Below are positions 21,120 to 28,998 of a DNA stretch of 64,000 nt, piece by piece; within the stretch, counting starts at the first letter, position 1, and each line of letters starts with the position of its first letter. The notes under the pieces are model-generated. The model was not told the DNA's origin and searched no databases. It was given only the letters and a program-made list of their open reading frames with translations. The position numbers were made by a program, and so were the translations under genes. The stretch is from Nocardia spumae (GTDB lineage Bacteria > Actinomycetota > Actinomycetes > Mycobacteriales > Mycobacteriaceae). The DNA is taken from assembly GCF_020733635.1 (NCBI RefSeq), contig NZ_JAJFZL010000001.1, forward strand, positions 4,092,001 to 4,156,000, written 5' to 3'.

Positions 21120-21320
21120 CCCTCCCCCTCTGTCGTGGCGCCTGAGAGATTCGGGACCGCGCGGCGTTCCCTTTCCCCATGGGCGGGTGACACGCATTGT
21201 GTGCGGCCACCGCTTTCCAGAGGCGTCCAACTCCGCACGGTCCCTGGTGCCTGAGAGATTGACGGGGAGGTGCTGCTCCTTCGGCGTCCGGGCCGAACCC
21301 GGAACTCTCCCGCACGGTTG
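21120..21320 (-). promoter_or_regulatory. Tandem glycine riboswitch upstream of gcvP
   Basis: Two glycine aptamers are visible on the minus strand. The first (about 21318-21236) has GCGGGAGAG, GCCGAAGGAGCA and AATCTCTCAGGC. The second (about 21223-21127) has CTCTGGAAAGCG and AATCTCTCAGGCGCC and is closed by CCTCTG/CAGAGG. Spacing and order match the cooperative tandem class. The downstream 70 bases up to GTG 21057 would hold the expression platform. Confidence 0.93.
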
Positions 21321-21332
21321 CGACGCGCCTAC

Positions 21333-21338
21333 AGTCTA
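21333..21338 (-). promoter_or_regulatory. Candidate gcvP -10 element
   Basis: TAGACT on the minus strand lies about 15 bases before the first riboswitch aptamer, a suitable place for the transcription start. No convincing -35 element is seen. Confidence 0.4.
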
Positions 21339-21419
21339 AGCGGAGCGTCGTTACCGGTATGTTTCCGACCCTCGCCGTCGAGCGGTCACCTTGGTCACAT
21401 CCGTGTGCGGTCCGCCCGC

Positions 21420-22010
21420 CTAACCGGTCTTACGGTTCTCCCGCGCCTTGCGGCGATAGGCCAACTCGTCCTCGGGACGCTCGCTCGCGGCGTGCGCCTC
21501 CGCCCGCTCGGCCGGGAAGTTCGCGATGGCACCGGTCAACTCACGCATCGCACCGCTGACCGCGATGCCGAAGACACCCTGCCCGCCCTGCAGTAAATCG
21601 ACCACTTCCTCCGGCGAGGAGCATTCGTACACGGTGGTGCCGTCGGAGAACAAGGTGATGCCGGCCAGATCCTCGACCCCGCGGCTGCGCAGATGATCGA
21701 CGGCGATGCGAATGTTCTGCAGTGAGATCCCGGCGTCGAGCAGACGCTTGACGATCTTGAGAACCAGGATGTCCTTGAAGGAGTACAGGCGCTGACTGCC
21801 GGAACCGGTGGCGCTGCGGATCGACGGAACGACGAGCCCGGTCCGAGCCCAGTAGTCGAGCTGCCGATACGTGATGCCTGCGACCTGGCAGGCGCTGGGA
21901 ACCCGGTAACCCACGAGTTCGTCGGGAACGGTGTCGTCAGGGAACAGCCCTGGCTGCACGACCGCGGTGGGCCGCGGGTCGGGTGCTGGTTGCTGCGGTC
22001 GGTCTCCCAC
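21420..22010 (-). CDS. MerR family transcriptional regulator (Rv1830-like)
   Basis: A 196-residue protein. A MerR winged helix covers residues about 35-110 ([24 protein letters not shown], shown here in part: [17 protein letters not shown]) and a C-terminal acidic/helical part ends in [18 protein letters not shown]. The position between gcvP and the bifunctional nuclease gene matches Rv1830 of M. tuberculosis, reported to affect cell division. The effector is unknown. It has no Cys pair typical of metal-sensing MerR members. Confidence 0.88.
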   Translation of the reverse strand: MGDRPQQPAPDPRPTAVVQPGLFPDDTVPDELVGYRVPSACQVAGITYRQLDYWARTGLVVPSIRSATGSGSQRLYSFKDILVLKIVKRLLDAGISLQNIRIAVDHLRSRGVEDLAGITLFSDGTTVYECSSPEEVVDLLQGGQGVFGIAVSGAMRELTGAIANFPAERAEAHAASERPEDELAYRRKARENRKTG

Positions 22011-22174
22011 TGCTACTCCCTCACTGCATCGCCGAAGAAGAACAACGGCCTAACTGTCGAGGCTACTCTGTCGATTGTCTCGGCAGCACGGGCGTGGAAC
22101 CAAACTCCGCGTGCGGCGTGTTTCTCACCCTCTAGGTGAGGTATAGAGCACAGTCCGGCTGCCGCCGGGTCGCA

Positions 22175-22648
22175 TCAACTATCGGTGGCTTTGAAGTCGT
22201 CCGGAGAGACCGACTCCAGGAACTCCTTGAACTTCTCCACCTCGTCCTCACGTTCGTCGGGCATCACCAGCCCGGCTTCCTCGAGGACCGGTTCCTCGGC
22301 ATAGATCGGGCAACCGACCCGCAAGGCGATGGCTACCGAATCCGAGGGCCGCGCCGAGATCCGCACATCGTTGTCGAAGACCAGGTCGGCATAGAAGGTG
22401 CCCTCCTGCAGGTCCACGATTCGCACCTCTTTCAAGGTGTGGCCGAGGTCGTGGATCAGAATCTTGATCAAGTCGTGGGTCAACGGGCGGATCGGGGTGA
22501 CACCCTCTTGCTCGAGCACGATGGCGGTCGCCTCGGCCTGACCGATCCAGATCGGCAGGTAGCGGTCGCCGGACTCCTCCCGCAGCAGGAGCACGGGCTG
22601 ATTCTGGGGCTGCTCGACCCGGATGCCGATCACACGCATTTCACTCAT
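22175..22648 (-). CDS. Bifunctional nuclease family (DUF151) protein
   Basis: A 157-residue DUF151 protein. It begins MSEMRVIGIRVEQPQNQPVL and holds the family segment LPIWIGQAEATAIVLEQEG and, later, RPSDSVAIALRVGCPIYAEE. Family members have reported DNase/RNase activity; the cellular role in actinobacteria is unclear. A GGGAGG ribosome-binding site fixes the start at 22648. It is conserved between two MerR genes, as Rv1829. Confidence 0.9.
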   Translation of the reverse strand: MSEMRVIGIRVEQPQNQPVLLLREESGDRYLPIWIGQAEATAIVLEQEGVTPIRPLTHDLIKILIHDLGHTLKEVRIVDLQEGTFYADLVFDNDVRISARPSDSVAIALRVGCPIYAEEPVLEEAGLVMPDEREDEVEKFKEFLESVSPDDFKATDS

Positions 22649-22728
22649 CGCACTGGCCTCCCAATACTCACCGACCACCCGCACGAGCCCAGCCGGGCAG
22701 GCCGTATCACCGAGTCTAGGCGATGAAT

Positions 22729-23535
22729 TCAGCCGCCGAGGGAAGCGCGCACCGACGTCTTGACCAAGCTGGTATGCAAGGTCAGCGACAGGGCCGCCAA
22801 CTCGCGTACCGTCTCCTCCGCGCGGGCGCGGGCATCGGCGTCGCGACTCTTGGCAATCGGCGCGGCAATCTGGGCGATCATGGCCGCCTCGCGATCCGCG
22901 GCCAGCTTGAACGCCCGCAGATGCCGTGCCTCCAAACCGAATTCGCTCATCGCCTGGGCGGTCCGGGCCAAGGTGACGGCCTCGGCGTCGAAAAACCCGG
23001 CTGCGCCGGGCGTGATGAGCCCGGCGCGGATCAATTCGGTGAGAAATTTCTCATCGATCCCGGCCTGGTCGAGCAGATCGGCACGGGTGACACGTATTTC
23101 GTGGTCCAGCCGCAGTTCGTCCGGCGACACCTCGCCGGGCACCACGCCCAGGCGGCGCGGCACGGCGGTCGCGCCCACCGCGCGGCCGGCGTCGGGCGCA
23201 CGCCCCGAACCGTCCGCACCGGCGCCGTCGGCCCGGGCGCGCGCTTCACGCACGCCCAGGGTCGCGGCGCCGCGGTCGATCGCTTCGAGTTGCTCCTTGA
23301 TCACCTTCAGCGGCAGATACTGATCACGCTGCGCCGTCAGGACGAACTTGAGCCGTTCGACATCGGCGACCGAGAATCTGCGATAACCCGAAGGCGTGCG
23401 CTCCGGGCGGATCAGTCCCTCGGATTCGAGAAACCGGATCTTGGAGATGGTGATGTCCGGAAAATCCGGACGCAGCAGGTCCAGCACGGAGCCGATCGAC
23501 ATCCCTCCGCGTGTCCATTGCGCTGCGCCAGTCAT
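22729..23535 (-). CDS. ftsR: MerR family regulator FtsR (Rv1828-like)
   Basis: A 268-residue regulator with an N-terminal MerR helix-turn-helix (ISKIRFLESEGLIRPERTPS at about 30-50) and a second helical domain at about 140-260 (IDEKFLTELIRAGLITP). The linker of about 40 residues is Gly/Ala/Arg-rich. The orthologue in Corynebacterium glutamicum (FtsR) activates ftsZ, and the position upstream of the DUF151 gene and next to garA agrees with Rv1828. The garA stop is 22 bases upstream, so they probably share a transcript. Confidence 0.85.
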   Translation of the reverse strand: MTGAAQWTRGGMSIGSVLDLLRPDFPDITISKIRFLESEGLIRPERTPSGYRRFSVADVERLKFVLTAQRDQYLPLKVIKEQLEAIDRGAATLGVREARARADGAGADGSGRAPDAGRAVGATAVPRRLGVVPGEVSPDELRLDHEIRVTRADLLDQAGIDEKFLTELIRAGLITPGAAGFFDAEAVTLARTAQAMSEFGLEARHLRAFKLAADREAAMIAQIAAPIAKSRDADARARAEETVRELAALSLTLHTSLVKTSVRASLGG

Positions 23536-23557
23536 CAGTGGAATCCGCCTCGGCTCG

Positions 23558-24028
23558 TTACGCGCTCGGCTCGTTGACCTGAGGCCGCGGTCCGGTCAGG
23601 AACACCAGCCGGAACTTGCCGATCTGCACCTCGTCACCGTTCTGCAGCTCCGAGGAGTCCACCGGCTCGCGGTTGACGTAGGTGCCGTTCAGGCTGCCCA
23701 CGTCCACAACCTGGAAGGTGTCCTCGTCCTGCCGGAATTCCGCGTGCCGACGAGACACCGTGACATCGTCGAGAAAGATGTCGCTGTCGGGGTGCCGCCC
23801 CGCCGAGGTGGTGGGCTGATCCAACAGGAATCGCGAACCCGCGTTGGGTCCACGCTTGACCACCAGCAGGGCAGCGCCCGCAGGCAGACCCTCGACCCCT
23901 TGCACCGGCTGTTCGCCGGTCTGCTCACCGGAGCGCGACGCGTCGACCTCGTTGAGGAAGTCAGCGCGGAACACCGAAGTCGTTTCGGCCGCGCTCTCCC
24001 CGTAACCCGGGTCTTTGTTCTCGCTCAC
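23558..24028 (-). CDS. garA: FHA-domain metabolic regulator GarA
   Basis: A 156-residue protein. The N-terminal flexible tail carries the ETTSV motif (about residues 15-19), whose Thr residues are phosphorylated by PknB/PknG in mycobacteria. The FHA domain at about 55-150 has the phosphothreonine-binding signature GRHPDSDIFLDDVTVSRRHA and a later SLNGTYVN. Unphosphorylated GarA binds 2-oxoglutarate dehydrogenase and glutamate-metabolism enzymes and steers carbon between the TCA cycle and glutamate. The start is GTG 24028 after GAGGAG, with GATAAT at 24056-24051 as a plausible -10. Confidence 0.93.
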   Translation of the reverse strand: MSENKDPGYGESAAETTSVFRADFLNEVDASRSGEQTGEQPVQGVEGLPAGAALLVVKRGPNAGSRFLLDQPTTSAGRHPDSDIFLDDVTVSRRHAEFRQDEDTFQVVDVGSLNGTYVNREPVDSSELQNGDEVQIGKFRLVFLTGPRPQVNEPSA

Positions 24029-24247
24029 CCTTGCTCTCCTCCTCGAACCGATTATCCGTACCGGTATCCGGCGCCAATACTGAGCGCACTGCCCTCACCG
24101 CCACCACTCATCGCGACCGGCTGTCGCGCTGTCAGGTGTCACCGGCAAGTTCCGGCAGAGTTCCCGGCACCGGCCGCCGGCACATCTGTTGGTGTTGACC
24201 GTACCCTGCTCGGGCGCACCCGTGCAGGTAGAACTGGGAAGGCTGAC

Positions 24248-24646
24248 TCAGCCCTCGATAACTCCTTGGTAACCCGCAGCATCGAGCAGGCCACCCAACG
24301 CGGAATCCAGTGCCGCGGCGTCGTCGAGCTCGAGCTCGAACATCCACCCCGCGCCGTAGGCGTCGGTGTTGAGCTGCTCCGGTGCGGCGTCCAATTCCTC
24401 GTTCACCGCAACGACTTTCGCCTGCAGCGGTGCGTAGATCTCGGACACGCTCTTGGTCGACTCGACCTCGGCGATGGCCTCACCGGACGCCACCGCGGTA
24501 TCGACCGCCGGCAGCTGCACGAACACCACATCACCGAGTTGCGACTGGGCGTAATCGGTGATCCCGACCCGCACCCGGGTCGGCGCGACGCGGCGTACCC
24601 ACTCGTGTTCGGCGGTATAGCGAAGATCCTCGGGTAGGTCGGTCAC
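24248..24646 (-). CDS. gcvH: Glycine cleavage system H protein
   Basis: A 132-residue lipoyl carrier protein. The lipoylated lysine is Lys65 in VESTKSVSEIYAP, and RYTAEHEWV near residue 10 is the usual opening. It shuttles aminomethyl from GcvP to the T protein. GTG 24646 follows GAAAGGAA and gives the standard length. About 220 bases without a gene separate it from garA downstream; apart from the garA promoter region nothing else is recognisable there. Confidence 0.95.
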   Translation of the reverse strand: MTDLPEDLRYTAEHEWVRRVAPTRVRVGITDYAQSQLGDVVFVQLPAVDTAVASGEAIAEVESTKSVSEIYAPLQAKVVAVNEELDAAPEQLNTDAYGAGWMFELELDDAAALDSALGGLLDAAGYQGVIEG

Positions 24647-24745
24647 AGGTTGATTCCTTTCACGGGGCGTCCTTTCACAGGCGTCCTCTCGCCGGTATCG
24701 CGACAACTGTATCGAGCCGGGCCGACACCGCGACCCACACACCCG

Positions 24746-25405
24746 CTACGAAGTTGCTCGCGGCACAACAGGTATGGTCCGGGCGACCGCGAACGCCTTC
24801 CACAGGTACAGCAGACCGGTCCACACGTAGGCCGCGGCACCCCACCACAGCAGGGCCCAGCCGAAGGCCCGGCTGAAACCGGCTGCCGCCCAGTCCATCT
24901 GCCCGGCCAGCAGCCAGGGCGCCGACGACATCAGCGCGAAGGTCGCGGCCTTACCCAGGTAGATCACCTCGGGTGGTTCCAGACCACGGCGCCGGTAGAT
25001 CGGCAACACCGCGGCCAGGACCAGATCCCGGCCGATCAGCACGGCCACGAACGGCCAGGGCAGGATGCCGCGCACCAGGAAGGCGAGCACGGTGGCGATC
25101 AGATACAGCCGATCCACCAAGGGGTCCAGCAGCGCGCCCAGCCGTGAGGACTGATCGAGCAGCCGCGCGAGCTTGCCGTCCAGGAAGTCGGTGATACCGC
25201 TGGCGATCAGCAGGGCGAAGGCCCAGCCGTCGGCGTGCTCGACCAGCAGTAGCCACAACAGCACCGGCACGCCGATCAACCGCACCACGCTCAGCGCGTT
25301 CGGCACTGTGAGGATGCGGTCCTCGTTCGCGTTCGACGTCGGGTCGGCGTCCGGTTCGGACGGCCGGGGATCGGGGACGGGCCCGCCGCCCGCTGGAGTG
25401 GTCAC
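24746..25405 (-). CDS. CDP-alcohol phosphatidyltransferase (PgsA2-like)
   Basis: A 219-residue membrane enzyme. The complete family motif D-x2-DG-x2-AR-x8-G-x3-D-x3-D is present at residues 73-98 (DFLDGKLAR, then GALLDPLVD). Residues 1-30 are Pro/Asp-rich and soluble, and about five to six helices follow. It transfers a phosphatidyl group from CDP-diacylglycerol to an alcohol, perhaps glycerol-3-phosphate. Rv1822 (pgsA2) holds the same relative position. In M. tuberculosis, as I recall, DUF881 and small basic protein genes separate it from gcvH; here only 99 bases do. Confidence 0.88.
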   Translation of the reverse strand: MTTPAGGGPVPDPRPSEPDADPTSNANEDRILTVPNALSVVRLIGVPVLLWLLLVEHADGWAFALLIASGITDFLDGKLARLLDQSSRLGALLDPLVDRLYLIATVLAFLVRGILPWPFVAVLIGRDLVLAAVLPIYRRRGLEPPEVIYLGKAATFALMSSAPWLLAGQMDWAAAGFSRAFGWALLWWGAAAYVWTGLLYLWKAFAVARTIPVVPRATS

Positions 25406-25591
25406 AGCCTGTGTGCTTACCCCAATGCCTGCGGCGACGCCATTCGGGCACGCCGCACGCGGAGGGCGGACGCCCGGCGACGGTGGTCGCGATGCGCGAT
25501 ATGTTTACCCGTCGCATCGAGCCGGTGGATACTGTCGAAGACACGGTGCGTCGAGAATCGTTTCATTGTGATGCGATGACGAGAGGATGAC

Positions 25592-27286
25592 ATGCCCGAC
25601 TTCGACTACGACGTGGTGGTGATCGGCTCCGGGTTCGGTGGCAGTGTCAGCGCGCTTCGCCTGACCGAGAAGGGCTACCGAGTGGCCGTCCTCGAATCCG
25701 GACGCCGCTGGCCCGCCGAATCCATCCCGGGTACCAACTGGAATGTCCGCAAGTCGATCTGGGCGCCCCGGCTGGGACTCACCGGCCCGCAGCGCATCAG
25801 TGTGCTCGGCAAGTGCGCGGTCTTCTCGGCCGCGGGCGTGGGTGGCGGATCGCTGATCTACGGCAACACCCTCTACGAACCGCTTCCGAACTTCTATACC
25901 GACCGGCAGTGGGCCCATATCGCCGACTGGCGCAGCGAGCTGGCGCCCTACTACGACCAGGCCAAGCGGATGCTGGGCGTGGCGCCGAATCCGCGCGTCA
26001 CGCCGGCCGACGAGGTGATCCGTTCCATCGCAGACGATCTCGGCGTGGGTGATACCTATCACCCCACCAATGTGGGGGTGTTCTTCAACGAGGAGCAGCC
26101 CGGCGTCGAGGTCGACGACCCCTATTTCGGCGGCGCCGGCCCACGCCGCAGCGGCTGCATCCACTGCGCCCGCTGCTTCACCGGCTGCCCGCACAACGCC
26201 AAGAACACCACCCCCACCAACTACCTGTACCTCGCCGAACAGGCCGGGGCCAAGGTTTTCGACCTGACCACGGCCACCAGCGTGCGCCCGATGACCGGGG
26301 GCGGCTACGCCATCGAGACGCAACGCTCGGATCGCTGGATCCGCAAGGGCCGCAAGACGTTCACCACCCAGCAGGTGGTCTTCGCCGCGGCGGCGCTGGG
26401 CACCCAGAAGCTGCTGCACAAGATGCGCGACGACAAGGTGCTGCCGAATCTGTCACCGCGGCTGGGTGAGCTCACCCGCAGCAACTCCGAGGCGATTCTC
26501 AACGTCGTCAGCCGCCAGCGGCGCGATTTCGCCGAGGGCATCGCCATCACCTCGTCGATCCATCCCGAACCCGATACCCACATCGAGGTCTGCCACTACG
26601 GCAAGGGACAGAACGCGCTGTTCCCGATGTCGGTGCCGATCGTCGACGGCGGCGCCTTCCGGTTCCTGCGATTCCTGCTGGCCATCCTGCTGCATCCGGT
26701 GGTCTTCGCGCGCAGCCTCAACGCCCGCCGTGCCTCGGAGAAGTCGGTGATCCTGCTGGTGATGCAGTCACTGGACAATTCGCTGACCTCGTTCCGCCGC
26801 TGGGGGCAGCTCAAGACCCGGCAGGGCACCGGCAAACCGAATCCCACCTGGATTCCGATGGCGCACGAGATCGGCCGCCGCTTCGGCGACAAGGTCGACG
26901 GCGATGTGCACGGGCTGGTCATGGATGTGTTCAATATCCCCGCGACCGCGCACTACATCGGCGGCTGCGTGATCGGCGAGGGGCCCGAGAGCGGCGTGGT
27001 GGATCCGTATCAGCGGGTGTTCGGCCATCCCGGCCTGCACATCGCCGACGGCTCCGCGGTGACCGCGAACCTCGGGGTGAACCCGTCGCTGACCATCACC
27101 GCGCAGGCCGAGCGCGCGATGGCGTTCTGGCCCAACAACGGCGAGCCGGATCCCCGGCCTGAACTCGGTACGCCGTACCGCCGGATCGAGCCGGTCGCAC
27201 CGCATTTCGCGACCGTGCCCGACACCGCACCGGGTGCGCTGCGGCTGCCCATCGCACCGATCGATCCGGCGACCGCCGACCGCTGA
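25592..27286 (+). CDS. choD: GMC-type oxidoreductase, ChoD-like
   Basis: A 564-residue FAD enzyme. The dinucleotide fold is GSGFGG at 12-17, with E35 as the ribose-binding acid. The C-terminal HYIGGCVIG and later NPSLTITAQAERA are GMC features. It resembles mycobacterial ChoD (Rv3409c), named as a cholesterol oxidase though its true substrate is debated. Residues 189-200 contain a ferredoxin-like C-x2-C-x2-C-x3-CP motif, which could hold an Fe-S cluster or be structural. GAGAGGA precedes the ATG. Steroid or hydrophobic alcohol oxidation would fit the steroid genes elsewhere in the window. Confidence 0.85.
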   Translation: MPDFDYDVVVIGSGFGGSVSALRLTEKGYRVAVLESGRRWPAESIPGTNWNVRKSIWAPRLGLTGPQRISVLGKCAVFSAAGVGGGSLIYGNTLYEPLPNFYTDRQWAHIADWRSELAPYYDQAKRMLGVAPNPRVTPADEVIRSIADDLGVGDTYHPTNVGVFFNEEQPGVEVDDPYFGGAGPRRSGCIHCARCFTGCPHNAKNTTPTNYLYLAEQAGAKVFDLTTATSVRPMTGGGYAIETQRSDRWIRKGRKTFTTQQVVFAAAALGTQKLLHKMRDDKVLPNLSPRLGELTRSNSEAILNVVSRQRRDFAEGIAITSSIHPEPDTHIEVCHYGKGQNALFPMSVPIVDGGAFRFLRFLLAILLHPVVFARSLNARRASEKSVILLVMQSLDNSLTSFRRWGQLKTRQGTGKPNPTWIPMAHEIGRRFGDKVDGDVHGLVMDVFNIPATAHYIGGCVIGEGPESGVVDPYQRVFGHPGLHIADGSAVTANLGVNPSLTITAQAERAMAFWPNNGEPDPRPELGTPYRRIEPVAPHFATVPDTAPGALRLPIAPIDPATADR

Positions 27287-27385
27287 CCTCTCGATTCGTC
27301 ACCACCGGCGCGTCGGAGCCTCCCCCGGACCTGTAGCGCCCCTTATGCTTTCCGATATCGAGTATCGACGGAAGGGCGGTCGCCA

Positions 27386-28279
27386 ATGCTCGTGCGAGTG
27401 CAGAATGCGGCCGGGTCCCTGGCCGAACGGGCCCTCATCGACTGGCTGCGCACCTGGAAGGGTCACCACGATCCGCAGGGTGTCGCCGTGGTCAACTGCA
27501 GCCTGTTCTATGCCGATCGGCTGCATCAGTTCGATGCGGTGATCTGGACCCCGACCACCTGCGTGGTGGTCGAGGCCGAGGCATTGGTCGAGCGGGTCAC
27601 CGGTGAGCTGGAGGTACCGCTGAACGGCCCCTGGCGCGTCGGCGGCCAGGTGGTGAATTTCGAGGGCGGCGACCGGGGAACCCCGCTCGACCGCTCCCGG
27701 GAACACACCCACGCACTGCAGAACTGGCTGGCCGAGCGGGGTCTGGGACAGCGGGTCGTCCAGGGTGTGGTCGTTGTGGTGCCACCGCACGGCGCCGAAC
27801 CCCGCATCCGCCAGCTGTGGAACGATCCGGGATTGCAGGTGCTGCTCGGTGACGGGCCGGGGCGGCTGGCCGAGTGCCTGACCGCGCTGACCGCGCAGGG
27901 CCGCGCGCAATGGACGGTCAACGAGATCGCTCTGACCTTCCGCGGACTGGGCATCCTGCCGTATCTGCCCGCCCCGCAGGACCTCGTCGGCGAGGGCTTC
28001 GGCGGTCCGGTGGACACCACGCTGTGGTACGGCGGACCGCAGCAGGCGCAGGCCGAGGCGTTCTTCGAGGAACAGGCACAGCTCGAACAGTCCTACGGGC
28101 GAGCACCGGCGATCACCATGCCCTGGTACAGCCCGTGGAATCTCTATCCGAAGGAGCCTGAGCGCGTCGACCCCGGGCGCGCGGTCCTGCGCATCCTGCT
28201 GGCGGTGGGCATGCTCATCGGCGTCGCCTGGGTGCTGTGGTTCGCGATCTCACTGATCCTGACCTACGGCCCGGGCTGA
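27386..28279 (+). CDS. NERD (nuclease-related) domain protein with C-terminal membrane anchor
   Basis: A 297-residue protein. The N-terminal NERD domain (about 10-120) shows AERALIDWL, the core FDAVIWTPTTCVVVEAEA (D then a V-E-x-E-like site) and a later QNWLAERG. The C-terminus has one transmembrane helix at about 270-292. NERD domains are distant relatives of restriction-type nucleases; here the usual Lys of the E-x-K motif appears replaced by Ala-Glu, so activity is doubtful. GGAAGGGCGG precedes the ATG, and a TATGCT -10 candidate lies at 27342-27347. Its 3' end overlaps the convergent PAP2 gene by 30 bases. Confidence 0.8.
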   Translation: MLVRVQNAAGSLAERALIDWLRTWKGHHDPQGVAVVNCSLFYADRLHQFDAVIWTPTTCVVVEAEALVERVTGELEVPLNGPWRVGGQVVNFEGGDRGTPLDRSREHTHALQNWLAERGLGQRVVQGVVVVVPPHGAEPRIRQLWNDPGLQVLLGDGPGRLAECLTALTAQGRAQWTVNEIALTFRGLGILPYLPAPQDLVGEGFGGPVDTTLWYGGPQQAQAEAFFEEQAQLEQSYGRAPAITMPWYSPWNLYPKEPERVDPGRAVLRILLAVGMLIGVAWVLWFAISLILTYGPG

Positions 28280-28972
28280 TCCGGCCGTCTGCCCCGCTGT
28301 GACCGCGGCACGCGGGTGCTCGGCGTAGCGGATCCGCACCGACGCCACCGCCGCCCAGCATGCCGTGACGGCCGCGACGGCGAGGGCGGCGCCGCCGACG
28401 ATATCGGTCGGATAGTGGTAGCCGAGCCCGATCATGCCCACCGCCACCGCGAACAGCGCCACCACCGCGACCGCCACGACCACGATCCGGACCCGTGCGG
28501 TGGCCGCGACGAGCGCCGAACCGGTGGCGATGGCGACGAATTGGACGGTGTGCCCGCTCGGGTAGGCCAGGTAGTGCTGTAAGTGCCTGTCCCACAGCGA
28601 TTTCAGTGCCCAGGTATTGATCGCCACCACCAATTCCGGTGCCACCAGCAGGAATCCCGCTGCCCACCAGTCCCGCCGCCAGGCACACCAGAGGATGCCG
28701 ATCAGCAACAGCGGCAACACGATATAGGCGTCGCTGGGGATCACCAGGGCGTGATAGATCCCCGGATGGCCGTCCAGACCGGCGTGGACCCGGTCACCGA
28801 CCGCACGATCGAAACCGGTCGGCCCCCTGTCCGGGGGGAAGGTCAGGGGAACGGTAACCGTGATCAGCAGCCCGATCAGGACGACGACGGCGGTGCGGAC
28901 GGGCTGCGGTCGATACCAGGTGATCGGAGGCGGAGCATGCACCTCTCGACGATAGCCCGGACGCGACACCAC
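28250..28972 (-). CDS. PAP2 superfamily phosphatase, membrane protein
   Basis: A protein of about 230-240 residues with roughly six membrane helices. The phosphatase motifs are KSLWDRHLQ (motif 1, slightly altered), PSGH (motif 2) and GYHYPTDIVGG (motif 3, catalytic His). It probably removes phosphate from a lipid such as undecaprenyl or phosphatidyl phosphate at the outer face of the membrane. The start is uncertain: tandem GTGs at 28972/28969 or GTG 28942, none with a strong ribosome-binding site. It follows the acyl-CoA oxidase gene by 26 bases and may be co-transcribed. Confidence 0.85.
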   Translation of the reverse strand: MVSRPGYRREVHAPPPITWYRPQPVRTAVVVLIGLLITVTVPLTFPPDRGPTGFDRAVGDRVHAGLDGHPGIYHALVIPSDAYIVLPLLLIGILWCAWRRDWWAAGFLLVAPELVVAINTWALKSLWDRHLQHYLAYPSGHTVQFVAIATGSALVAATARVRIVVVAVAVVALFAVAVGMIGLGYHYPTDIVGGAALAVAAVTACWAAVASVRIRYAEHPRAAVTAGQTAGSARAVGQDQ

Positions 28973-28998
28973 CCCGCCCCGTCGCGGCGCCGGCCGAA

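Noticed and set aside
18349..21339. 996-residue plus-strand frame across gcvP
   Set aside because: gcvP is unmistakable on the other strand and the frame also runs through the riboswitch.
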